Positions 29,001-37,971 are shown, counted from the first letter of the stretch. The stretch: 44,451 nucleotides of DNA from Bacilli bacterium (GCA_031272545.1 JAISTP010000027.1:1-44451); one strand, 5' to 3'. Numbers and translations are program-made. The notes: generated by a model from the letters alone, not told the origin.

Positions 29001-29579
29001 TCTATCAAAATCAGCGTAATCAATTAATTCAACTTTTTGAATTTCATGTGAAGTTCTAAATCCATCAAAGAAATGTAAAAAAGGAACTTCTGCTTTAATA
29101 GCACTTAAATGAGCAACACCAGCTAAATCCATTACTTCTTGAACTGAATGAGAAGAAAGCATTGGAATACCAGTTTGACGACATGCATAAATATCTTGAT
29201 GATCACCAAAGATAGAAAGTGCACGAGCAGCTAAAGAACGAGCCGCAACATGAATTACAGCAGGTCTTAATTCACCAACTAAACGATAGATAGTTGGAAT
29301 CATTAATAATAAACCTTGTGAAGCAGTAAAAGTAGTAGCTAAAGCACCTGCTTGACAAGCACCATGACATGCTGAAGCAGCACCTGCTTCTGATTGCATT
29401 TCACTTACCTTTACAACTGAATTGAATAAATTTTTTCTACCTTGACTAGCCCAAGCATCAACTTGTTCCGCCATATTAGAAGAAGGTGTTATAGGATAAA
29501 TACCAGCAACTTCAGTAAATGCATAAGATACATATGCTGCAGCTGTGTTACCATCCATTGACATAAATTGTTTTGCCAT
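26073..29579 (-). CDS. nifJ: Pyruvate:ferredoxin (flavodoxin) oxidoreductase
   Basis: Single-chain 1168-residue enzyme that oxidises pyruvate to acetyl-CoA and CO2, passing electrons to ferredoxin: the anaerobic alternative to pyruvate dehydrogenase. Domains run as in known PFORs: domain I with YPITPSSNMAEQVDAW (about 27), domains II-III (to about 630), a ferredoxin-like domain with two 4Fe-4S motifs (CIQCNRCSFVCPH at about 690, CVGCGLCAVECP at about 745), and the C-terminal TPP domain with ACPGCGETPYY, NATGCSSIYCG (a third cluster) and GDGWAYDIGYGGLDH. AAAGGAG is ten bases before the ATG. It is monocistronic with its own promoter and terminator. It is TPP-dependent, as is transketolase. Confidence 0.97.
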   Translation of the reverse strand: MAKQFMSMDGNTAAAYVSYAFTEVAGIYPITPSSNMAEQVDAWASQGRKNLFNSVVKVSEMQSEAGAASACHGACQAGALATTFTASQGLLLMIPTIYRLVGELRPAVIHVAARSLAARALSIFGDHQDIYACRQTGIPMLSSHSVQEVMDLAGVAHLSAIKAEVPFLHFFDGFRTSHEIQKVELIDYADFDRLLDKEKLAKFKATALNPHTNPIVRGGAENDDVYFQGREAQNKHYEAVPDIVAEYMKEITKITGREYAPFTYYGPSDAKSVVIAMGSATETFKETIDALNADGYNVGLIKVHLYRPFSTKYLKAVLPKTVKEIAVLDRTKEPGSEGEPLYLDVLAALKDEDIRIIGGRYGLSSKDFGPISAKAVIDHLINGGFHGFTVGINDDVTNLSIPRDFKFNVPATYTSCLFYGLGSDGTVSANKSAIKIIGDHTDLYAQAYFAYDSKKAGGVTRSHLRFGDKPIHSTYYVKNIDFISCSLDSYLDKYNMLEDLREGGTFLLNTTFKKDEIVDNLPDFVKYQLATKKAKFYIIDATEIAEAIGMGRRTNTILQSSFFALNEQIMPYDKAVQYMKEMAKKSYSKKGQDIVELNYKAIDEGKGGLIEISVDPAWEKLDGTFSYPKTGNEYFDKYILPISHLDGYEIPVSTFTEEPLMNGSFQPNVAMEERRTIATLVPSWIKENCIQCNRCSFVCPHATIRPFLISKEEKAKIPADINVETIKALGKGLEDYEFTIQVSQENCVGCGLCAVECPAKEKALVMNDVKEELAKVDESNYVYSNITYKTEFFPTNQVKGSQFLRPYFENSGACPGCGETPYYKLMSQLFGKDAIIANATGCSSIYCGSMPSNPFVVDENGHGPAWANSLFEDDAEFGYGMRLAQNYKRNRIKEIIGANINDVEADLKDLLNKYESCANREEEKAIKDELVSAVKASKNEGIKELLDFEGYLVNKSQWMVGGDGWAYDIGYGGLDHVIANNLDVNILVLDTEVYSNTGGQSSKSSQAGSIAKFAAGGKEVAKKDLAQIAMTYGHVYVAQVSMGANQAQVIKAMQEAESYPGPSIIIAYAPCIEHGIKGGLSNHQISQKKAVECGYFNLLRFDPRLEDAGKNPLQLDSKPNFDLFTDFLAGETRFNQLSRVNPDNMERLFNKCKSDAEKRYNRLLKLAN

Positions 29580-29612
29580 ATGTTATTTTCTCCTTTCATA
29601 ATAACCTCTATT

Positions 29613-29641
29613 ATTATACCAAAATATAACTATATTTTGAA
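29613..29641 (-). promoter_or_regulatory. Promoter of nifJ
   Basis: Minus-strand TTCAAA (29641-29636), a 17-base spacer and TATAAT (29618-29613) with a TGG extension. It predicts a leader of about 27 nt. Confidence 0.7.
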
Positions 29642-29683
29642 CTTTTTTAAACGAAAATGTTAGATAATAAACACTTTTTAAAC
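29641..29683 (-). repeat. Direct repeat pair upstream of nifJ
   Basis: Minus-strand GTTTAAAAAGT (29683-29673) and GTTTAAAAAAGT (29652-29641) are spaced about 31 bases, close to three helix turns, with the second touching the -35 box. This is the layout of tandem activator or repressor sites. No known operator (for example Rex) is recognised. Confidence 0.4.
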
Positions 29684-29730
29684 TTATAATAGTTTTTATG
29701 TATAAACAAATAATTTTTACTTATATATTA

Positions 29731-29766
29731 AAAAAAAACTTCATTTACTTTTATGTAAATAAAGTT
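29731..29766 (-). terminator. Terminator of the amidoligase-dtd operon
   Basis: Twelve-bp stem AACTTTATTTAC (29766-29755) with GTAAATGAAGTT (29748-29737), one U-G pair, 6-nt loop and a long T run on the minus strand. Confidence 0.82.
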
Positions 29767-29799
29767 GATATCAATTATAGCTATATCTATAATATTTAA

Positions 29800-30264
29800 T
29801 TATTTTTTAGTTGCATTAATATAATCACTATCAAGAATAATTGTTGTTGGCCCAACATTAATTATTTCAACAATCATATCAGATTGAAACTCACCTACAG
29901 CTACTTCTATATCATGAGATTTTAAACATTCATTAAAATAATCATACATCTTAGTTGCTAAAGAAGGATCCATTGCATCAGAAAAGCCTGGACGATTACC
30001 TTTTTTAGTATCCGCATATAAAGTGAATTGTGAGATTGATAATATTTGTCCATTAATATCTTTAACACTTAAATTCATTTTTCCAGCATCATCAGTAAAA
30101 ATTCTTAAATTAACAATTTTTTGAGCTATTTTAGCTACAATATCTTTATTATCATCATGATTAAAGCCAACCAAAACATTTAATCCCTTACCTATTTCAT
30201 TTTTAATATTTTTCTCACTTATTAAAACACTACTTCTCTCAACTACTTGTACTATTGCTCTCAT
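29800..30264 (-). CDS. dtd: D-aminoacyl-tRNA deacylase
   Basis: Frees tRNA mischarged with D-amino acids or glycine. The 154 residues show MRAIVQVVERSSV at the start, the catalytic SQFTLYADTKKGNRP and the cross-subunit NVGPTTIILDSD with the Gly-cisPro pair. In Bacilli dtd usually sits next to rel and hisS; here it has moved away and is coupled instead to the amidoligase-like gene, whose last codons provide its GGGGAG ribosome site; the gap is 2 bases. Confidence 0.95.
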   Translation of the reverse strand: MRAIVQVVERSSVLISEKNIKNEIGKGLNVLVGFNHDDNKDIVAKIAQKIVNLRIFTDDAGKMNLSVKDINGQILSISQFTLYADTKKGNRPGFSDAMDPSLATKMYDYFNECLKSHDIEVAVGEFQSDMIVEIINVGPTTIILDSDYINATKK

Positions 30265-30266
30265 TT

Positions 30267-30965
30267 TTAAATCTCCCCATAAAATATATTCTTAATCTTT
30301 GTTAATAATAAAATAAAATTTTCTTTACTAATTTCTGAATTAACACATCTTAATTCTATTAAATCTTTTTTTAATAAATTAATTGCTAAATACTTATTCG
30401 CAACATTTTGTTGAAATTTAATATAATTATCATAGTCACCTTTATCAATAAAACGTTTATATTCATTAAAATGATAAGTATCAGTATCATTAACATCAAT
30501 AATTTCAAATAAAGCTCTAAATTTCTCAGCTTTTATCTTTTCGTCAGCTTTAATATTAACATGTAAGCCACAAGCAAAATCTTTGCTTACACTTAAGACA
30601 CCATTACTAAAATCAATAATTTCTCTAATTTTATAATATACTTCAGTACATTCTTCTAAATCTAAAGGATCTAAACATATTTCAAAACCATAATCTCCTT
30701 TAATTGTTCGATCAAAAACAAAATTACCACGATAATTAACTAAAGAAATAATATTATTTAACATCGCAATTAAAAACATAAAATGAGTTCTTTGTACTTT
30801 AGCACTTACTTCTATTTCTAAACCAAAACCAAAAACACTATCTTCTATATAATAATCAGTACGAGAATTAATTTGTAATAAACGATTTATTTCTCTTTTA
30901 AAACCTTTTATTTCTTCATCATGATCAACGACTTCATCATAATCTATTGGTTCAATAAATCCCAT
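30267..30965 (-). CDS. Putative amidoligase (glutamine synthetase-like carboxylate-amine ligase fold)
   Basis: A 232-residue soluble protein with no signal peptide or membrane segment. It shows the pattern of the putative amidoligase family (Pfam Amidoligase_2): GFGLEIEV (E50, E52), GFEICLDPL (E95), CGLHVNI (H135) and NKYLAINL...LIELRCV (K191, E204, R206). These match the acidic metal ligands, the His and the final E-x-R of that fold, so the site looks intact; the usual HVH reads HVN. Such enzymes are predicted to join a carboxylate to an amine using ATP. A strong AAGGAGG lies before the start. It is the first gene of a two-gene unit with dtd. The family call comes from motif recognition alone; the substrate is unknown. 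Confidence 0.65.
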   Translation of the reverse strand: MGFIEPIDYDEVVDHDEEIKGFKREINRLLQINSRTDYYIEDSVFGFGLEIEVSAKVQRTHFMFLIAMLNNIISLVNYRGNFVFDRTIKGDYGFEICLDPLDLEECTEVYYKIREIIDFSNGVLSVSKDFACGLHVNIKADEKIKAEKFRALFEIIDVNDTDTYHFNEYKRFIDKGDYDNYIKFQQNVANKYLAINLLKKDLIELRCVNSEISKENFILLLTKIKNIFYGEI

Positions 30966-31123
30966 AACTTATACCTCCTTATATTAAAAATGTATTTATA
31001 CTACAACTTATGAAATATGTATTCATATCTTAACATATTTTAAATATTTTTACTCACTATTTTAATATCATCAACATATTAAAGAAAATATTATTAACAT
31101 AATTTTATCTATTTATTAAGATA

Positions 31124-31152
31124 TTGCTATGTTTTGTTAATTAATATATAAT
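31124..31152 (+). promoter_or_regulatory. Promoter of hppA
   Basis: TTGCTA (31124-31129), a 17-base spacer and TATAAT (31147-31152). The predicted leader is about 30 nt and ends in AGGAGG. Confidence 0.65.
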
Positions 31153-31188
31153 AAAACAGTATGAATTATTAAAACAGGAGGAAAAAAA

Positions 31189-33189
31189 ATGAGTATACAA
31201 TTATTAGGAATTATAATTGGTATTATTGCATTAGTTTATGCCTTTTTATTAATTAAAAAAATTAATAAAATTAAAGTAACTAATGAAAAAATGAAAGAAT
31301 TACAAGGATATATTGCTGAAGGTGCTATGGCATTTTTACAAAGAGAATATCGTGTTCTTGTAATATTTATTATAGTAGTATTTATTGTAATATCAATATT
31401 TATTGGTTTAACAACTGGTATTTGCTTTATCTTTGGTGCAATATTATCAGTTGCAGCTGGATATATTGGTATGAAAGCTGCTACTTCCGCAAATGCAAGA
31501 ACAGCTCAAGCTGCTGCAGATAATGGACTAGTTAAAGCATTAAATATAGCTTTCTCTGGTGGTGCTGTTATGGGTATGGCTGTAGTTGGACTTGGTTTAT
31601 TTGGTGTATCAACTGCCTTTTTAATTTTTAAAGATCCTAATATCTTAACTGGTTTTGGTTTAGGTGCAAGTTCTATTGCTTTATTCTCAAGAGTTGGTGG
31701 TGGAATTTATACTAAAGCAGCTGATGTTGGTGCTGATTTAGTAGGTAAAGTTGAAGCTGGTATTCCAGAAGATGATCCACGTAATCCAGCTGTTATTGCA
31801 GATAATGTTGGTGATAATGTTGGAGATGTTGCTGGTATGGGAGCTGACTTATTTGAATCTTATGTTGGAGCTATCATTTCAGCATTAATTCTTGGAGTTG
31901 TTTTAACAACAAGTAATTATAGTGGATTAATTGAAAATGGTGGTGTTATCTTCCCATTATTATTAGCTGCTATTGGAATTGTTGCTAGTATTATTGGTAC
32001 TTTATTTGTTAAAGGTAAAGAAGGGACTGATCCACATAAAACTTTAAATATGGGAACTTATTCTTCTGCTGTATTATTTATTATTGGAGCTGCTATTGCA
32101 AGTAAATATATCTTTGATTCATTTAATCCATTATGGGCTATCATCAGTGGTTTAATTGTTGGAGTTTTAATTGGAAAAATTACAGAAGTATTTACATCTG
32201 ATCACTTCCCTTTTGTTAAAAAAATTGCTCATCAATCTGAAACTGGGCCAGCTACAACAATAATTGCTGGTTTAAGTGTTGGTATGATTTCTACTGCTGC
32301 TCCTATTATCTTAATTGCTATTGCTATTGCATGTTCATATTTCTTTGCTGGAATTTATGGAATAGCTTTATCTGCAATTGGAATGTTATCTATTGTTGGT
32401 ATGACAATTGCTGTTGATGCATATGGCCCTGTAGCAGATAATGCTGGAGGAATTGCAGAAATGGCTGAATGTGATCATAGTGTTAGAGAAATAACAGATA
32501 AATTAGATTCAGTTGGTAACACAACTGCTGCTATTGGAAAAGGATTTGCTATTGGTTCTGCAGCTTTAACTGCTTTAGCTTTATTCTCTTCTTATGCTCA
32601 AGCTGCTCAAATAACTGCTGGTGATATCTCAATATTGCAACCATCTGTTACTGTTGGATTATTAATTGGAGCTATGTTACCATTTGTATTTTCAGCATTA
32701 ACTATGGATAGTGTTGGAAAAGCTGCTTTTTCAATGATTGAAGAAGTTAGAAGACAATTTAGAGAACACAAAGGAATTATGGAAGGAACAGAAAAACCTG
32801 ATTATAAAAGATGTGTTGATATTTCTACTGCTGCTGCTATTAGAGAAATGATGATACCTGGTATCTTAGCGGTGCTATCACCTATTATTATTGGATTTAT
32901 CTTAGGTAAAAATGGTTTAGGTGGTATGCTTGCTGGTGCATTAGTTTCAGGTGTCGCAATGGCAATTTTCATGGCTAATGCTGGTGGCGCATGGGATAAT
33001 GCTAAAAAGTATATTGAAGGTGGAGCTCATGGTGGTAAAGGTAGTGAACCACATAAAGCTGCTGTTGTTGGTGATACAGTAGGAGATCCATTTAAAGATA
33101 CTTCAGGACCTTCAATTAATATTCTAATAAAATTAATGACAATTGTTTCATTAGTATTTGCTTCTTTATTTGGAGCTGGATTATTCTAA
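31189..33189 (+). CDS. hppA: Membrane pyrophosphatase, K+-dependent (Na+ and/or H+ pump)
   Basis: An integral-membrane enzyme of 666 residues (about 16 helices) that uses pyrophosphate hydrolysis to export Na+ and/or H+. The catalytic loops are intact: [39 protein letters not shown] and [15 protein letters not shown]. The [10 protein letters not shown] segment has Ala where K+-independent enzymes have Lys, which marks the K+-dependent class; most Na+-pumping members belong to it, but which ion is moved cannot be fixed here. It recovers energy from pyrophosphate made in biosynthesis, as in many anaerobes. AGGAGG is seven bases before the ATG. Confidence 0.96.
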   Translation: MSIQLLGIIIGIIALVYAFLLIKKINKIKVTNEKMKELQGYIAEGAMAFLQREYRVLVIFIIVVFIVISIFIGLTTGICFIFGAILSVAAGYIGMKAATSANARTAQAAADNGLVKALNIAFSGGAVMGMAVVGLGLFGVSTAFLIFKDPNILTGFGLGASSIALFSRVGGGIYTKAADVGADLVGKVEAGIPEDDPRNPAVIADNVGDNVGDVAGMGADLFESYVGAIISALILGVVLTTSNYSGLIENGGVIFPLLLAAIGIVASIIGTLFVKGKEGTDPHKTLNMGTYSSAVLFIIGAAIASKYIFDSFNPLWAIISGLIVGVLIGKITEVFTSDHFPFVKKIAHQSETGPATTIIAGLSVGMISTAAPIILIAIAIACSYFFAGIYGIALSAIGMLSIVGMTIAVDAYGPVADNAGGIAEMAECDHSVREITDKLDSVGNTTAAIGKGFAIGSAALTALALFSSYAQAAQITAGDISILQPSVTVGLLIGAMLPFVFSALTMDSVGKAAFSMIEEVRRQFREHKGIMEGTEKPDYKRCVDISTAAAIREMMIPGILAVLSPIIIGFILGKNGLGGMLAGALVSGVAMAIFMANAGGAWDNAKKYIEGGAHGGKGSEPHKAAVVGDTVGDPFKDTSGPSINILIKLMTIVSLVFASLFGAGLF

Positions 33190-33206
33190 AATTTAATATT
33201 ATATAA

Positions 33207-33247
33207 AAAAAGATTGTTTGTTGTTAAAATACAATAACAATCTTTTT
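33207..33247. terminator. Terminator of hppA
   Basis: Twelve-bp stem AAAAAGATTGTT (33207-33218) with AACAATCTTTTT (33236-33247), T runs on both strands. The loop can pair further (TTG with CAA). Confidence 0.8.
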
Positions 33248-33283
33248 ATTTATCTAAATACTATTTTAAATAATAGACTTTTT

Positions 33284-33554
33284 TTAATATTTAATAAAAA
33301 ATAATATCAAAATAATAGTTAATATACTAAAAAATAAATATATATAATAACTATTTTTTACTATAATTTTATTAATTAATGCACCAGCACTAAGATATAA
33401 TTCAAAAAAATACATTAGCTATAGCTGTATAAAAAGACATCACACTTAAAAGTAATTTATCATTGATAAGTAATTTAATTAAAATTAGCCATAATAAAAA
33501 GTAGTACTTTTATACCTTTTTAAATGGTATTAAATTTTTTATTATGGATATCAT
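33284..33554 (-). pseudogene. Decayed C-terminal fragment of a membrane protein
   Basis: The 373-base gap between hppA and polC holds a readable but broken minus-strand stretch. From ATG at 33554 it gives MISIIKNLIPFKKV, a TAA, then KYYFLLWLILIKLLIN...LLLSVMSFYTAIANVFF; a one-base shift at the T7 run (33404-33410) continues as ELYLSAGALINKI and a hydrophobic SYYIYLFFSILTIILILFF ending in TAA at 33284. The alternating hydrophobic spans look like the last helices of a transporter (possibly MFS), but no specific family is certain. The rest of the gene is missing. The remaining bases of the gap are terminators and AT-rich filler. Confidence 0.4.
33497..33511 (-). terminator. Weak hairpin after polC
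   Basis: Minus-strand AAAAGT-ACT-ACTTTT followed by TATTAT. A 6-bp AT-rich stem; a weak candidate for the polC terminator. The bidirectional stem at 33207-33247 may be the real stop. Confidence 0.3.
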
Positions 33555-33562
33555 CTTAGTAA

Positions 33563-36500
33563 TTAAAATAAACTTAATTGATTAAAATTAGATAATCCAT
33601 CTAATGAACCAATATTTTTTAATGTATCAATATGATTTTTATTTAATGTAGTACGATTTTCTAAATCTTCTATTGAAAGAAATTCACCATTTTCTCTAGC
33701 TTTAATTACCGTATTAGCTACATTAAAGCCTAATCCTTCAATACTATTAAATGGTAGAATTAAACTATTATTATCATTATTAACTACAAAACGATTACTT
33801 GAAGATTTATAAAGATCTACTGCTTCAAATTGATATCCTCTTAAAAACATTTCAATTGCTACTTCAAAAGTAGTAATTAATTCTAATTCTTTAGCACTAG
33901 CGTTTTTATTATCTAATATTTCTTTTAATCTTTTTTTAGTTGCATTTAATCCTTGTAATAAAGTTAAAATATCATAGTATTTACATCTTGTTGTAAAGAA
34001 TGTCGCATAATATTCTAAAGGATAATATAATTTAAACCATGCTACTCTAACAGCCATTAAAACATATGCTACTGCATGAGCTTTAGGAAACATATACTTA
34101 ATCTTTTTACATGAATCAATATACCAATCAGGAACATTATTTTCTTTCATTGTTTTGATAAAATCATCTGTTAATCCTTTACCTTTACGAACAGATTCCA
34201 TGATAGAAAAAGCAACTTTAGCTTCAATACCTTTATTGATTAAATAAGTCATAATATCATCACGACAACCAATAACATCATTTAATTGACAAATTTTTTC
34301 TTTGATTAAAGTTTGAGCATTATTTAACCAAACATCAGTACCATGAGATAAACCAGAAATTTGTACTAAATCCGCAAATGATTGAGGATGAGTATCATCC
34401 AACATTCCTCTTACAAATTGAGTACCAAATTCAGGTAAGCCAATAGCACCATTTTGATAAGAAACTTCTTCACTTAAATTTAAAGCTTCATTACTATTAA
34501 AAATAGAAATCACTTTAGCATCATTAGTTGGAACATCTTTTGGTTCAATATTAGTAAGATCTTCTAACATTCTCATAGCTGTAGGATCGACATGACCTAA
34601 AATATCCATCTTTAAAACATTATCATGAATTGCATGGAAATCAAAATGAGTTGTTTTCCATTCAGAAGTAGTATCATCAGCAGGATAATTAACTGGAGTA
34701 AAATCATAAACATCCATATCATCAGGTATAATAATTACCCCACCAGGATGTTGTCCTGTCGTACTTTTAGTTCCTTCACAACCCTTTGCTAACCTTGCAT
34801 ATTCAGCTTTTCTTACTTGATGAGCTAAAGGTTTATTTTCATAATAACCTAAAGCATAACCATAAGCTGTTTTATTTTGAATTGTTTGAATTGTTCCTGC
34901 ACGATAAACATAATCTTCACCAAACATTTCTTTAATATAGTTATGAGCTTTACTTTGATATTCACCAGAAAAATTTAAATCAATATCTGGCACTTTATCT
35001 CCTTCAAAACCTAAAAATGTTTCAAATGGAATGTTATGGCCATCACCTTTTAAATTACTTTGACATTTAGGACATTTCTTATATGGTAAATCATAACCAC
35101 TTTTATAATTATCATCTTCAATAAATTCAACATAATGACATTTAGGGCAATAATAATGTGGTGGTAATGGATTAACTTCAGTGATATTAGATAAAGTAGC
35201 AACTAAAGAAGAACCAACACTTCCTCTTGAACCTACTACATAACCATCACTAATAGATTTTCTTACAAGTAAACTAGAAATATAATAAATAACTGAATAA
35301 CCATGCTTAATAATACTATTTAATTCTTTTTCTAATCTATTTTTAACAATATCTGGTAAAGGATTACCATATTGAGCATAAGCATTTTCATAACATAAAT
35401 CAATTAATTTTTGTTCTGAACCTTCTATTTTAGGAGTATATAATTTACTTTTAATTGGAATAACATTTTCTATTTTTGAAGCTAATAATTGCGTATTTTC
35501 AACAACTATTTTACGAGCTAATGAATAATCTAAAAAATCAAATTCGTCCAACATTTCTTGAGTATTTTTATAGTAGCAATCAGGATAATTTTTAATTCTA
35601 TTTTGACGATCATTTAAGTAATGTCTTTTCTTTCCTTTTCCTAAGGCATTAATATAAACTTCCCAATATTGTTTATCCATTTTATTACAATAATGAACAT
35701 CTCCTATTGCAATAACTATTTTATTTAATTTAATAGCACAATCAATAATATATTTAGTTATTGAAATAATCTCATCATAATTACTAAAATCATTAATATC
35801 AAGTAAATATTTTAAATTACTAGGAGCTAATACTTCAATATAATCATAGAAATCAAGTAATTTTAAAAAATCTTCTTCTACTAAAGTTCTAGCATATTGA
35901 TATAATTCTCCTTGAATATTACCACTACCTACTAGTATATTAGTACGATACTTATTAATTTCACTCTTTAATAAATTAGCTTCTTTATAAAAATATGTTG
36001 TATTAGCTATACTAACTAATTTAAATAAATCTTTTAATCCATCTTGGTTTTTAACAATTAAAGAACAATTATTAGGTCTTAACTTAATATAATATTCTAA
36101 ATCACATAATTTATTAATATCATTAATATTAAAACATTGATGTTCTTCTTTTAATTGATCAAGCATCAATAAAAAAACATTTCCTAAAACATCTGCATCA
36201 TAATCAGCACGATGAGCAACTTTATCATCATAGCCAATACTATAAAAACTAGAAACATTTTTTAAAGAAAAATATGTTTTATCTTTGTTTAAAAGACGAG
36301 CTAATAAAATAGTATCAATAACAGTATTGTCTAATGGTTTTAAATTTAATTTTTTAATATTTTGTTTTATAAAACCAATATCAAAATTAGCATTATGTGC
36401 TACTAAGATAGCATCATTACAAAAATCTAGAAAATCAGGTAATATTTGACTAATATGTGGTGCATTAATTAAATCAGAACTATTAATTCCAGTTAAACCT

Positions 36501-37873
36501 TTAATATAAGCACTTACTTCTTTATCTGGTTTTACAAAACTTTGAAAACGAGCTATTTCTTGATTATTTTTATATTTAACAGCTCCAATTTCTATAATTT
36601 CATTATCAAAACTATTTAAACCACTAGTTTCTAAATCAAAACAAACAAAACTAACATCATCTAATTTTCTTTGATCATCAACATTAACAACAGGAGTAGT
36701 ATCATTAATTAAATTAGAACTTAAACCATAAATAATTTTTAATTTTTCATTTTTTAATTCATTATAAGCTTCAGGATAAGCTTGAACATTATTAGTATCA
36801 GTTATAGCTAATGCTTGATGATTATATGTTAAAGCTTGCTTAATATAATCTTTTGCACTACTAACACCATCCATAGTTGACATTTTAGTATGAACATTAA
36901 ATTCAATTCTTTTATTAACACTTTCATCAGTCATTTTAAAATGATTATTATCGATAATTTCAATAGCATTTAACATAATAGTATGTTCTAAACTAAAATC
37001 ATCAAATACAACATTTCCAAGGGCTTTAATCCACATTCCTACTTCTAATTCATTAAGCATATCTTTAGTAAGAAACTTGTTTTCAAATCTTTTTAAAGTA
37101 ATTGAATCATCAAAATCAGTAATTGATATTACTTGAATTAATCGATCTTTATGATCTTTTTTACTAGTATAAGAAATGTAATCAATATCAAAAATATATC
37201 CTTCAATACAAACATTTTCTTTATCTTCATATAATTCAATTATTGGTGTAATATGATATTTATCTAAATTAGTTTTTTTAGTAGAAAAGCGAACTGTTTT
37301 ATTTTTAGAATTATTATTATTGATATTTTGTTTATCTTTTAATTGTTGTTCTTTACTTATAAAAGTAGTAAAAGTATTTTCATTCATTCTTGCCTCTACT
37401 TTATTTTCTAAGACAATATCTTTATCAATGTCATAATGATAATTAAGATTAAATCCACATAAACTCATTCTATTCTCAATCTTACTTTGATAAATAGAAC
37501 TAGACATCATAATCGAATGATTTTTATAAATAACTTTTAATTCTTCATCATGATAATCTAATTTAATTAAATCTTTATTTGTATCTAAAGCATTCTTATA
37601 AAAATAAGTATAGTAATCATAAATAATATTACTAGCATAATTACTATTTTTAAAAGAATAAACACATTTAATATTATAGATAAATTTATTTAAGCATTTT
37701 TCAAATTCTAAATATACATTTAATGGAAGAGCTGTATCAAGTAATAATTCAATAATTAACAATTGTTTATAGTTAATATAACTTGTTTGTGTAATCACAC
37801 TATTCTCAAAATGTTCATGCATATCTACATTAAAATAAATTTCATTTAAGAATTTAGATAGTTGTTGATCCAT
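33563..37873 (-). CDS. polC: DNA polymerase III alpha subunit, PolC type
   Basis: Replicative polymerase of low-GC Gram-positives with built-in proofreading, 1436 residues (B. subtilis PolC is about the same). Order: N-terminal domains, OB fold (about 215-310), first PHP half (about 325-400), DEDDh exonuclease (about 405-575; FVCFDLETSGLNSFDNEIIEI), second PHP half, a four-Cys zinc site (CPKC at about 911 and 934), the polymerase (VGSRGSVGSSLVA, catalytic PDIDLNFSGEYQ at about 963), helix-hairpin-helix motifs and a C-terminal clamp-binding QLSLF. Odd: PHP metal residues are lost (ELHLH-type motif reads EFNVH, TDH reads TDT), so this domain is probably structural only. GGAGGTG stands before the ATG. 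Confidence 0.97.
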   Translation of the reverse strand: MDQQLSKFLNEIYFNVDMHEHFENSVITQTSYINYKQLLIIELLLDTALPLNVYLEFEKCLNKFIYNIKCVYSFKNSNYASNIIYDYYTYFYKNALDTNKDLIKLDYHDEELKVIYKNHSIMMSSSIYQSKIENRMSLCGFNLNYHYDIDKDIVLENKVEARMNENTFTTFISKEQQLKDKQNINNNNSKNKTVRFSTKKTNLDKYHITPIIELYEDKENVCIEGYIFDIDYISYTSKKDHKDRLIQVISITDFDDSITLKRFENKFLTKDMLNELEVGMWIKALGNVVFDDFSLEHTIMLNAIEIIDNNHFKMTDESVNKRIEFNVHTKMSTMDGVSSAKDYIKQALTYNHQALAITDTNNVQAYPEAYNELKNEKLKIIYGLSSNLINDTTPVVNVDDQRKLDDVSFVCFDLETSGLNSFDNEIIEIGAVKYKNNQEIARFQSFVKPDKEVSAYIKGLTGINSSDLINAPHISQILPDFLDFCNDAILVAHNANFDIGFIKQNIKKLNLKPLDNTVIDTILLARLLNKDKTYFSLKNVSSFYSIGYDDKVAHRADYDADVLGNVFLLMLDQLKEEHQCFNINDINKLCDLEYYIKLRPNNCSLIVKNQDGLKDLFKLVSIANTTYFYKEANLLKSEINKYRTNILVGSGNIQGELYQYARTLVEEDFLKLLDFYDYIEVLAPSNLKYLLDINDFSNYDEIISITKYIIDCAIKLNKIVIAIGDVHYCNKMDKQYWEVYINALGKGKKRHYLNDRQNRIKNYPDCYYKNTQEMLDEFDFLDYSLARKIVVENTQLLASKIENVIPIKSKLYTPKIEGSEQKLIDLCYENAYAQYGNPLPDIVKNRLEKELNSIIKHGYSVIYYISSLLVRKSISDGYVVGSRGSVGSSLVATLSNITEVNPLPPHYYCPKCHYVEFIEDDNYKSGYDLPYKKCPKCQSNLKGDGHNIPFETFLGFEGDKVPDIDLNFSGEYQSKAHNYIKEMFGEDYVYRAGTIQTIQNKTAYGYALGYYENKPLAHQVRKAEYARLAKGCEGTKSTTGQHPGGVIIIPDDMDVYDFTPVNYPADDTTSEWKTTHFDFHAIHDNVLKMDILGHVDPTAMRMLEDLTNIEPKDVPTNDAKVISIFNSNEALNLSEEVSYQNGAIGLPEFGTQFVRGMLDDTHPQSFADLVQISGLSHGTDVWLNNAQTLIKEKICQLNDVIGCRDDIMTYLINKGIEAKVAFSIMESVRKGKGLTDDFIKTMKENNVPDWYIDSCKKIKYMFPKAHAVAYVLMAVRVAWFKLYYPLEYYATFFTTRCKYYDILTLLQGLNATKKRLKEILDNKNASAKELELITTFEVAIEMFLRGYQFEAVDLYKSSSNRFVVNNDNNSLILPFNSIEGLGFNVANTVIKARENGEFLSIEDLENRTTLNKNHIDTLKNIGSLDGLSNFNQLSLF

Positions 37874-37897
37874 TAATACACCTCCACAACTTAAAAT

Positions 37898-37906
37898 ATT
37901 ATATCA
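37898..37906 (-). promoter_or_regulatory. Extended -10 promoter of polC
   Basis: Minus-strand TGATATAAT (37906-37898), 25 bases before the polC ATG. No -35 box is evident. Confidence 0.55.
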
Positions 37907-37944
37907 AAAATAGCTTAAAAATTATAGGTATTAAATAAGAAATA

Positions 37945-37968
37945 AAAAGTAGACCAAAGTCTACTTTT
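37945..37968 (-). terminator. Terminator of glnA
   Basis: Perfect 10-bp stem AAAAGTAGAC/GTCTACTTTT with a 4-nt loop and TTTTTATTTCTTATTT on the minus strand, starting four bases after the glnA stop. Confidence 0.85.
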
Positions 37969-37971
37969 ATA

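Noticed and set aside
29600-29700. Rex (NADH-sensing repressor) operator before nifJ
   Set aside because: No TTGTGAA...TTCACAA-type palindrome is present; only the direct repeats were found.
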